From the NCBI RefSeq assembly GCF_020217005.1, contig NZ_JAIWOI010000223.1:1-10000 (forward strand): DNA of 10,000 nucleotides, in the 5' to 3' direction. The translations under genes were made by a program, and so were the position numbers. Shown here in pieces: positions 1 through 5,016 of the stretch (position 1 is the stretch's first letter; the number at the start of each line of letters is the position of its first letter). Under the pieces are notes generated by a model. It saw only the letters and a program-made list of their open reading frames with translations. It was not told where the DNA came from and ran no database searches. This stretch comes from Rheinheimera sp. (GTDB taxonomy: Bacteria > Pseudomonadota > Gammaproteobacteria > Enterobacterales > Alteromonadaceae).

Positions 1-669
1 CTCGCTGCATTTTGCCAGGGTCTGATGTTGGGCACTTTAGTGCAAGGCGTACCTGCTGATTTTATTAATCAGTCCAGTTTCAGTTGGATCAGCCCATTCA
101 GCTTGTTTTGTGGTTTAGCTGTGATGGCTGGTTATGCCCTGCTGGCCTGTTGTTATCTGGTGATGAAAAGCCGCGGTGAGTTGCAACAAAAAGCAGCGCG
201 CTACGGCCAGCGTTTAGTACTGATTGTGATGTTATCCATGCTGCTGGTCAGCCTCTGGACTGTCTGGATTGAGCCGGAAATCCGTGCTCGTTGGTTTGGC
301 GGCTTGCATGCTTTATGGTTAATCCCACTGCCTCTGTTGTCTGTGCTTGCCGCCCGTTTATTATTTCGCGACTTAGGCCGGGTCAACCGCAGCCATCAAG
401 CAGAAATCGCTGTGCATGAACGGCATGAAGAAAGGCCATTCTGGTTGGCATCCGCTTTGTTCCTGCTGGCTTTTGTTGGCTTGCTGGTGAGTGTATTCCC
501 TTACCTGCTGCCGCGGCAGCTCACCTATATGCAGGCAGCAGCGCCGGATAGCAGTTTGCTCTTTATGCTACCTGGCATCTTTATTTTTGTACCGCTGATT
601 TGCGCTTATACATTGTGGGGTTACAAAATTTTTGCCGGTAAAGTGGAAGATTATCAGGAGGGTTACTGA
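1..669 (+). CDS. cioB: Cytochrome bd-type (cyanide-insensitive) ubiquinol oxidase subunit II, C-terminal part
   Basis: This is the 3' part of a CydB/CioB-family gene; the reading frame is open from base 1, so the start lies upstream. The protein is the membrane subunit II of a bd-type quinol oxidase, which with subunit I reduces oxygen to water using ubiquinol. The 222 visible residues show about five hydrophobic helices (roughly 30-54, 72-90, 104-122, 147-171 and 185-208). The opening CQGLMLGTLVQG matches the family's glycine-rich segment. The C-terminal region, with AAAPDSSLLFMLPG, an AYT.WGY.(I/V)F.GKV run and a final GY, resembles the cyanide-insensitive CioB branch more than E. coli CydB, as far as I recall those sequences. 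The gene overlaps the next small membrane-protein gene at TGATG, which supports the CioB reading. Family confidence is high; the CioB-versus-CydB choice is moderate. Subunit I should lie just upstream of the window. Confidence 0.9.
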   Translation, partial: LAAFCQGLMLGTLVQGVPADFINQSSFSWISPFSLFCGLAVMAGYALLACCYLVMKSRGELQQKAARYGQRLVLIVMLSMLLVSLWTVWIEPEIRARWFGGLHALWLIPLPLLSVLAARLLFRDLGRVNRSHQAEIAVHERHEERPFWLASALFLLAFVGLLVSVFPYLLPRQLTYMQAAAPDSSLLFMLPGIFIFVPLICAYTLWGYKIFAGKVEDYQEGY

Positions 670-785
670 TGCAATGGTACAAAAAACTCTCTCAGGGCCA
701 ATGGTTTGTTTTGTTATATCTGTGTGGATTTTTAAGCTTGACTGTTATTGCATGGCTATTAAAACAAGGAATGAAGCTTTTGTAA
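669..785 (+). CDS. Small single-helix oxidase-associated membrane protein (DUF2474-like)
   Basis: This 38-residue ORF starts with ATG inside the TGATG overlap with the oxidase subunit II stop, which implies translational coupling; a GGAGG-like stretch (AGGAGGG, 656-662) lies just upstream. The protein has a short basic, aromatic N-terminus (WYKKL), one hydrophobic helix at about residues 12-32, and a short basic tail (KQGMKLL). Size, position directly after cydB/cioB and the pattern of Trp plus hydrophobic helix plus Leu/Met tail fit the DUF2474 family. That family is encoded after cyanide-insensitive bd oxidases and is analogous to CydX of E. coli. It probably stabilises the oxidase complex in the inner membrane. 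The role is inferred from context and architecture. It is easily missed because it is shorter than most ORF cutoffs. Confidence 0.8.
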   Translation: MQWYKKLSQGQWFVLLYLCGFLSLTVIAWLLKQGMKLL

Positions 786-787
786 GC

Positions 788-812
788 GATTAAAAATCAA
801 GCATTTTTAATC
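788..812 (+). terminator. AT-rich hairpin after the oxidase operon, possible terminator
   Basis: A perfect 10-bp inverted repeat (GATTAAAAAT, 5-base loop, ATTTTTAATC) begins two bases after the stop of the small membrane gene. The downstream arm supplies the run of T. The stem is weak (two G-C pairs), so termination may be partial. Its position right after the operon end is the main support. Confidence 0.5.
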
Positions 813-837
813 AAGTATTAGCAGGCTTTTATTGATC

Positions 838-856
838 TGACACAAATAAAGTGTCA
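838..856. promoter_or_regulatory. Dyad TGACAC-N7-GTGTCA, candidate operator
   Basis: A perfect 6-bp inverted repeat with a 7-base A/T spacer lies in the gap between the oxidase operon and the small secreted-protein gene, about 40 bases upstream of that gene's putative -35 box. This geometry would suit a dimeric regulator acting on the downstream promoter. I cannot assign it to a known regulator, and a chance palindrome in AT-rich DNA is possible. Confidence 0.3.
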
Positions 857-897
857 ATTAATCTGGCCTGTTATTTTCATTTTTTTCATTTTTTTAT

Positions 898-927
898 TTG
901 CATTTTAAAAAACACTGCTGCTATAGT
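898..927 (+). promoter_or_regulatory. Sigma-70-like promoter for the secreted protein (and CBS) gene
   Basis: TTGCAT (898-903) and TATAGT (922-927) are separated by 18 bases, and the upstream DNA is a run of T-rich sequence that could act as an UP-type element. Transcription would start near 934, giving a leader of about 35 bases before the ATG at 971. No other good promoter is seen before the CBS-domain gene, so this one may serve both. Confidence 0.5.
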
Positions 928-970
928 CAGGTAAAGACCGAGCTGTTTTGGTCCTTACTGGGTGCGAAAG

Positions 971-1288
971 ATGAAGTATTTAAGTTTTATCGCAGTGTTG
1001 TTTTACCTGAGTTTGCTGTTTCCTACAGCAGGCCATTCTGCATCCAGCAGTTGGGTCGATTTACAACAAGCGAATAAAAACTTCACTGTTGCTCTGGTTG
1101 CATCAAGTACCCACTCTACTGTCGATTCTACGGAAACTTCCGGTGACGACGAAAAAAGCCCTGTTCACTGGAATAGTTTTGAATTCCCTGTGCTGCATGG
1201 TAATTGTTATCAGTGGACACAAGTTCAGTTCAGTATCACGCAAAAAAGCTGTTATCCAGCTCGCGCTCCACCAGTACACCTCTCTTAA
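971..1288 (+). CDS. Small secreted protein of unknown function
   Basis: A 105-residue protein with a clear Sec signal peptide: short basic start (MKYL), hydrophobic core to about residue 17, and a likely signal peptidase I site after GHSA (residue 24). The mature part is about 80 residues, polar, Ser/Thr-rich in the middle with an acidic SGDDEK patch. It has two cysteines near the C-terminus (C79 and C94) that could form a disulfide, and ends in a CYPARAPPVHLS tail. I do not recognise the family. The APP-containing tail loosely recalls small periplasmic proteins of metal-resistance loci, but that is too weak for a call. An in-frame GTG at 962 would add three residues; the ATG is preferred because it puts the signal peptide at the usual start. 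Neither start has a strong ribosome binding site. The CBS-domain gene follows after 104 bases. Confidence 0.65.
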   Translation: MKYLSFIAVLFYLSLLFPTAGHSASSSWVDLQQANKNFTVALVASSTHSTVDSTETSGDDEKSPVHWNSFEFPVLHGNCYQWTQVQFSITQKSCYPARAPPVHLS

Positions 1289-1392
1289 ATCATTGAAATA
1301 GTCAGAGTTTCCGGCCTCCTAGCCATGTTCTGACACAACCATTGTTTTAATTTCAGTTTCGCTGCCTCTGAGCGGACTGAGGAGAGGTTCCT

Positions 1393-1953
1393 ATGAAAAA
1401 GTTAAATTTATTCAACGTTGATGTAATAGACCATTTAGTTCAGCCCGCCGAATTTGCCGAAGCCAATTTAAACTCAGCTGCGCTGGATTTTGTCTCTGAC
1501 TTCAAGACCACCAGCCCAATGATGATTGATGCTAATACCTGTGCTGTCGAAGCAGAGGATATGATGAATCATGAACATACCAAATTAAAACTGGTAATAG
1601 ACGCCAATCAGGAATTGATTGGTTTAATCAGCTACGAACAGTTGTCTATCCAGAATGTGTTGCAACGTCTAGGCAAAGGTGTGAATCGCACTGACTTAAC
1701 AGTGGCCGATTTAATGCGCCCACGTGCTGAAATTAAAGCCCTGGCTTACGAGCAAATCAAACATTGCACCATAGGTGATGTGCTGAACACATTACAACAT
1801 AATGGCGAGCAGCACTGTTTAGTGATTGATACTGACTCTCACCACATCCGCGGTGTGATCTCCGCGAGCGATATCGCCAGCCGTTTGCATATTCCGGTTC
1901 ATATTGAAAAAGCACCCACTTTTTTAAATATTTTTGACCGTATGTATGCCTGA
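1393..1953 (+). CDS. CBS-domain pair protein
   Basis: A 186-residue cytoplasmic protein made essentially of two CBS domains, at about residues 36-92 (ending LKLVIDANQELIGLISYEQL) and 104-166 (ending HCLVIDTDSHHIRGVISASD). These show the usual beta-strand pattern of a V/I-rich strand, an acidic turn and a G(L/V)IS strand followed by a helix. CBS pairs (Bateman modules) usually bind adenine nucleotides and act as energy or nucleotide sensors. No enzymatic or transport domain is attached, so this is a stand-alone regulatory module with an unknown partner. The first 35 residues and the FLNIFDRMYA tail are not CBS and may contact a partner. The start is well supported by GGAGAGG at 1381-1387. The gene is followed by a strong terminator and may be co-transcribed with the secreted-protein gene upstream. 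Confidence 0.85.
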   Translation: MKKLNLFNVDVIDHLVQPAEFAEANLNSAALDFVSDFKTTSPMMIDANTCAVEAEDMMNHEHTKLKLVIDANQELIGLISYEQLSIQNVLQRLGKGVNRTDLTVADLMRPRAEIKALAYEQIKHCTIGDVLNTLQHNGEQHCLVIDTDSHHIRGVISASDIASRLHIPVHIEKAPTFLNIFDRMYA

Positions 1954-2011
1954 TCGACCTTTGCCGGGTCATTAACCTGGGCCCGTTGAAGCATGTTTTC
2001 TTTCTGGTTTT

Positions 2012-2048
2012 CCCCGTTTCGTATTCATTCCCGCGGAACGGGGTTTTT
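2012..2048 (+). terminator. Rho-independent terminator after the CBS gene
   Basis: A stem of ten pairs with one G-T wobble (CCCCGTTTCG at 2012-2021 with CGGAACGGGG at 2034-2043) is followed directly by TTTTT. It lies about 60 bases after the CBS stop codon and should end the upstream transcript before the repeat array. Confidence 0.85.
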
Positions 2049-2070
2049 GAAAGCCGCCACAGAGTATAGG

Positions 2071-2309
2071 TACCTCCAAGACCTCCCCTCTGCTGACATT
2101 CAGTTTATGGCGGCGTTTTCCGACCGAAGATCAATTAAATACCTCCAAGACCTGCTTCCACTGCTCCTGCTGACATTCAGTTCATGGCGGCGTTTTCCGA
2201 CCGAAGATCAATTAAATACCTCCAAGACCTGCTTCCACTGCTCCTGCTGACATTCAGTTTATGGCGGCGTTTTCCAACCGAAGATCAATTAAATACCTCC
2301 AAGACCTGC
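2071..2309. repeat. Tandem array of a 77-bp repeat (three units plus a 16-bp partial)
   Basis: Unit boundaries taken at TACCTCCAAGACCT give copies at 2071-2139 (69 bp, an 8-bp shorter variant), 2140-2216 (77 bp), 2217-2293 (77 bp) and a truncated copy at 2294-2309. Copies 2 and 3 differ at only two positions that I see (GTTCATGG versus GTTTATGG, and TTTTCCGACC versus TTTTCCAACC). Copy 1 differs mainly in the short segment after ACCT. There are no unique spacers, so this is not a CRISPR array. The period is not a multiple of three, and open frames running through it change frame from unit to unit, so it is probably not coding. Each unit carries ACCTCC, and units 2 and 3 also carry CTCCT, both complementary to Shine-Dalgarno sequences. 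With the terminator before it and the promoter region after it, the array fills most of the gene-free stretch 1954-2449. Function is unknown. Confidence 0.95.
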
Positions 2310-2348
2310 ATCAGCCCACATTAGAAATTCCATTCATTACCACAATTT

Positions 2349-2354
2349 TATAAT
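2349..2354 (+). promoter_or_regulatory. Consensus -10 box (TATAAT) upstream of the unknown 90-residue gene
   Basis: A perfect TATAAT lies about 95 bases upstream of the ATG at 2450 and just after the repeat array. The matching -35 is poor (TTCCAT at 2328-2333, spacer 15), so activity may need an activator or be weak. It would start a transcript near 2361 that excludes the repeats. Confidence 0.35.
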
Positions 2355-2449
2355 CACAAAGCATTCTTGCTGGCGATTTCGTTAAAGCTTTCCCGAGTAC
2401 AGCAGATATATAAGCATCAGCTTTTACTGCTTTTGATAAGGAGAGACAA

Positions 2450-2722
2450 ATGAACGAAGCCAGCCGCTTACAAAGAATGCGTGAACTTGGAGTACGGCTC
2501 CAGGAACTGCGTTTGCTGCCTTCAGATTCAGTCAATTCTTATGCAGGCGCAGCTATTAATTTTTTATTTAACAACTATCAAATTGAAAAGCCTGTAGGTG
2601 CCCCCTTAGATGTAACCTTGCGTGCTTTGGCTACAGGTCTGGCGTTAAGGCACAATATGCAAACCCGCCCGGATCCGGACAAAGTGATCGACTTTTTCTG
2701 CCGTCATTATCAGGTGCATTAA
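2450..2722 (+). CDS. Conserved-looking small protein of unknown function
   Basis: A 90-residue soluble protein with no signal peptide or membrane segment. The start is secure: ATAAGGAGAGACAAATG gives a strong Shine-Dalgarno (AAGGAG, 2438-2443). The sequence looks mainly alpha-helical: an Arg/Leu-rich amphipathic N-terminus (about residues 5-22), a middle helix (YAGAAINFLFNNY), then LRALATGLALRHNM and a C-terminal KVIDFFCRHYQ. I do not recognise the family and see no catalytic motif. The gene stands alone, with its own promoter region upstream and a terminator 18 bases after the stop, so it is probably monocistronic. The codon use resembles that of its neighbours and the ribosome binding site is strong, which argues for a real gene. 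Confidence 0.75.
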   Translation: MNEASRLQRMRELGVRLQELRLLPSDSVNSYAGAAINFLFNNYQIEKPVGAPLDVTLRALATGLALRHNMQTRPDPDKVIDFFCRHYQVH

Positions 2723-2739
2723 GCACTGAAGCTTGTGAC

Positions 2740-2764
2740 AAAAGCTGCTAAAAAGCAGCTTTTT
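2740..2764 (+). terminator. Rho-independent terminator after the unknown gene
   Basis: AAAAGCTGCT (2740-2749) pairs perfectly with AGCAGCTTTT (2754-2763) around an AAAA loop, and the T run extends to 2764. It sits 18 bases after the stop codon at 2722 and separates this gene from the efflux gene. Confidence 0.85.
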
Positions 2765-2848
2765 GCGTTATAGGTTCGGCTTTTGACTGCTTCCGGCTGC
2801 AAACAAATCCTCTAGACTGTTGCTTTGATTAGTCTTTGAGGTGTGCAA

Positions 2849-3286
2849 ATGCGAAGCAAGCTGGATTGGTTTCGTCATGCTTTTGCTTATGAGTGCGGCG
2901 CCATAGTTTTACGTACTCTATGTACTCTGGCCGTGGCTGATGCTGCTTTTGCCAGTGCATCAGCTTTTTCACTATTAAGCTCCTTTACGGTATTTTTGCT
3001 GACCTTAACTCACACTAAAGTTTTTGATTACTTCTTGTGGCGATCGACCGGCTCTTTAGTCAAAGCGGGCAAAGTACGGCTTTTGCATTGTGTCAGTTAT
3101 GAACTGGCGGGGGCGGCAATCAGCATTCCTTTGACCTTATGGTTGCTGGACTTTAATCTGGCTCAAGCCTTATGGCGGGAAGCTTTGATCTTTGTCGTGT
3201 TTTTGTTGTACACCTACCTGTATAACTATGGTTATGACTATTTTTTCCCGGTAACCCATGCCAAAACTTATTCTCAAAATAATTGA
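2849..3286 (+). CDS. PACE-family (bacterial transmembrane pair) efflux protein, divergent
   Basis: A 145-residue inner-membrane protein with four predicted helices arranged as two tandem BTP repeats, the layout of PACE drug/biocide exporters such as AceI of Acinetobacter. Repeat 1 begins with RHAFAYE, whose Glu is residue 15, the position of the functionally important Glu in AceI. Repeat 2 begins RLLHCVSYE (R77, H80, E85) and ends YTYLYNYGYDYFFP, a close match to the family's last-helix signature. The second helix of repeat 1 lacks the usual W-N-x-x-x-N pattern, reading LTLTHTKVFD. The ATG at 2849 is preferred because GAGGTG (2838-2843) is well spaced for it; an in-frame GTG at 2843 would add two residues. 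PACE members export small cationic biocides or polyamines; the substrate here is unknown. The AraC-type regulator 98 bases downstream is a candidate controller. Confidence 0.85.
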   Translation: MRSKLDWFRHAFAYECGAIVLRTLCTLAVADAAFASASAFSLLSSFTVFLLTLTHTKVFDYFLWRSTGSLVKAGKVRLLHCVSYELAGAAISIPLTLWLLDFNLAQALWREALIFVVFLLYTYLYNYGYDYFFPVTHAKTYSQNN

Positions 3287-3384
3287 TGTTGCAGCGCGGC
3301 GACAAGTGAATGAGTCCCCATGAGCCTGGTTAACCTATGCGATTGGGGCGAGAGCATGCAGTCAACAAAGCGGCAGCTTCAAGT

Positions 3385-4101
3385 ATGATGAGAATATCGA
3401 TCCGCGCTTATAGCCCAATTCAGCAAAGCCACAGCCATGATCACCACCAACTGGTGATGCCTTTGGCTGGCCGGCTCAATTTGCTGATCAATAAACAGCA
3501 GTTGCAGGTCGGTACAGCAGAATGTCTGGTGATACCGGCTGGCACTGAACATGGCTTTTCAGCCGCTGAACAATGCCGGTTTTTAGTCGTAGATTTAACA
3601 CATTTACCTGCACATTTGCTGCATTTATCTCAGTCGGTGTTTCAATTATCTGATCGGATGCAGCCTTACTTATTGGTGTTGGAACAACTGTTAGTGCAAC
3701 AAAATCAGCATCTATTACCAGCAGCTCAGCAGTTTTTCCTACAGTTACTGGAAGCAGAACAACCAACACCAGCCTTAGATAAAAGGTTACGCCTGGCACT
3801 TCTCTACATGCAGGAGCATCTGGCAGAGGAATTAGATTTGGTACAACTGGCCAGTAAAGCCAGCCTGAGCCTGAGTCAGTTTAAGCAACTGTTTCGCCAG
3901 CAATTGGGCCTAAGCCCGGGCCAGTACTTAACCACATTACGCATGCAGCAGGGTCGAACTTTAGTGTTATTTTCCAACTTATCAGTGCAGCAAATTGCCC
4001 TGGACTGTGGCTATCAATCGGCCTCAGCTTTTAGCGCCCGCTTTTTACGCCACTATGGCCAAAGCCCACAACAGTATAGAGGGTATGGTCTTACTAGCTG
4101 A
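3385..4101 (+). CDS. AraC-family transcriptional regulator with N-terminal cupin
   Basis: A 238-residue regulator (if started at the ATG pair 3385/3388). The N-terminal half has a cupin-like sensor with HSHDHHQLVMPLAGRL (from about residue 16) and LVIPAGTEHGFSA (48-60), the typical His-rich first strand and PAG.EH turn. The C-terminal half is the double helix-turn-helix of AraC: helix pairs near 152-172 and 200-221, with IALDCGYQSASAFSARF followed by GQSPQQYR, a textbook AraC signature. An upstream in-frame ATG at 3337 would add 16 residues of non-conserved appearance. No start has a good ribosome binding site, so the start is uncertain. It is encoded in the same direction as the PACE gene with a short gap, which suggests co-transcription or regulation of it, though this is inference. 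The cupin His cluster could bind a metal or small ligand. Confidence 0.88.
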   Translation: MMRISIRAYSPIQQSHSHDHHQLVMPLAGRLNLLINKQQLQVGTAECLVIPAGTEHGFSAAEQCRFLVVDLTHLPAHLLHLSQSVFQLSDRMQPYLLVLEQLLVQQNQHLLPAAQQFFLQLLEAEQPTPALDKRLRLALLYMQEHLAEELDLVQLASKASLSLSQFKQLFRQQLGLSPGQYLTTLRMQQGRTLVLFSNLSVQQIALDCGYQSASAFSARFLRHYGQSPQQYRGYGLTS

Positions 4102-4148
4102 AGCTGCATGAAATAGCCGCCCTGCAACTCCAATGATCTGGCAAACTT

Positions 4149-4997
4149 TTAGAGTTTAATCAGCTCCACAGCACCCCGTTTTTGTAAAGTGACATACAAC
4201 AAGGTCGGGTCTTTTTGCGAAAAAGTGACATTAGTCGGAAACTCGCCTTTTAACTTGTATTCTTGCAACAGCTTGCCTTCAGGGCTAACTTTGGCAACCA
4301 CAGCTTTGCCATAGCGGGCTATGTATAAGTTCCCTTTGGCGTCAGTGCGCATACCATCTAAACCAAAATCCGGGAATTGGATCAACAGCCTTTTGTTGCT
4401 GGCGTTCAGTTGCTCATCCAGGTCATAGACCCAAATTCTGCGCTGCGCGCTCTCGTTGACATACAAGCGGCGTTGATCCGGGCTGATTTCTACACCATTA
4501 GTGGTACCCATGTCTTTTTCTACCAGCCTGGAGCTGCCATCTGTATCAATGCGCCATAACTGACCTTTGTTGTTTTTCCAGTCCGGATCGCTGGCAAAAA
4601 TAACACCATTAGCCGCTATGGTTAAATCGTTGGGCTGAAACATTAAAGGCTGATGGGCATGCAACTCTAGCTTTTTACCGTCATATCGCCAGATATTGTG
4701 GCCGGTATAATCGGCTATAAACATCTGGCCTTGCTGGTCAAAACGAATGCCATTGCCAATACTACCTTTGGGTAAAGTCAGAGCTAAGCTGACCTCACCT
4801 TTGGGACTGACTTTACCAATAGTACCTTCTACACCGTAGTTCACCGCATATAAATTGCCATCTTTGTCTGTGGCAGGACCTTCAATAGTGGCATGAAAGA
4901 CGCCGTCCGGCACAAAGTCGGTACTGTCGTTCTGTGTTGTGGCCTGAGCGGTCAAACCGGAAATAGATAACAATAAAATCAGTAATTTGCGCTTCAT
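4149..4997 (-). CDS. Secreted SMP-30/gluconolactonase-family beta-propeller
   Basis: A 282-residue protein with a Sec signal peptide (MKRKLLILLL, then cleavage likely after TAQA at residue 19) and an SMP-30/gluconolactonase/LRE six-bladed propeller. Residues placed like the family's metal and substrate ligands are present: E39 in EGPATD, N123 in QPNDL, N167 in TTNGVEISPD and D214 in GLDGMRTDAKGN. The active site therefore looks intact. Family members hydrolyse sugar lactones (gluconolactonase, regucalcin) or other lactones. The start has AAGGA just before the ATG and AGGAT slightly further upstream. It lies 19 bases downstream of the flavoprotein gene on the same strand, so the two are very likely one operon. 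That context favours a lactonase acting on the oxidase's product. Substrate is unknown. No clear terminator is visible between its stop and the convergent AraC gene. Confidence 0.87.
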   Translation of the reverse strand: MKRKLLILLLSISGLTAQATTQNDSTDFVPDGVFHATIEGPATDKDGNLYAVNYGVEGTIGKVSPKGEVSLALTLPKGSIGNGIRFDQQGQMFIADYTGHNIWRYDGKKLELHAHQPLMFQPNDLTIAANGVIFASDPDWKNNKGQLWRIDTDGSSRLVEKDMGTTNGVEISPDQRRLYVNESAQRRIWVYDLDEQLNASNKRLLIQFPDFGLDGMRTDAKGNLYIARYGKAVVAKVSPEGKLLQEYKLKGEFPTNVTFSQKDPTLLYVTLQKRGAVELIKL

Positions 4998-5016
4998 TCC
5001 TTTTATCCTGTGCTGT

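Noticed and set aside
823..857. Minus-strand promoter with TTGACA in the dyad
   Set aside because: The TTGACA is perfect, but the hexamer 17 bases on (CAATAA) is a poor -10 and no minus-strand gene follows.
1993..2250. Plus-strand open frame of 85 codons across the terminator and repeats
   Set aside because: It begins inside the intergenic gap, has no ribosome binding site, runs through the terminator hairpin, and shows the same repeat translated in different frames. It is an artefact of the repeat array.
2071..2309. CRISPR array or integron attC sites
   Set aside because: Units are contiguous with no unique spacers and are far longer than CRISPR repeats. No GTTRRRY core, cassette genes or integrase is present.
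2311..2535. Minus-strand open frame of 74 codons
   Set aside because: It overlaps the start of the well-supported gene at 2450 and its promoter region, and has no ribosome binding site or recognisable protein features.
4102..4148. Shared terminator between the convergent AraC and SMP-30 genes
   Set aside because: Only very short complementary stretches such as TGCA/TGCA are present and there is no T run after a stable stem.
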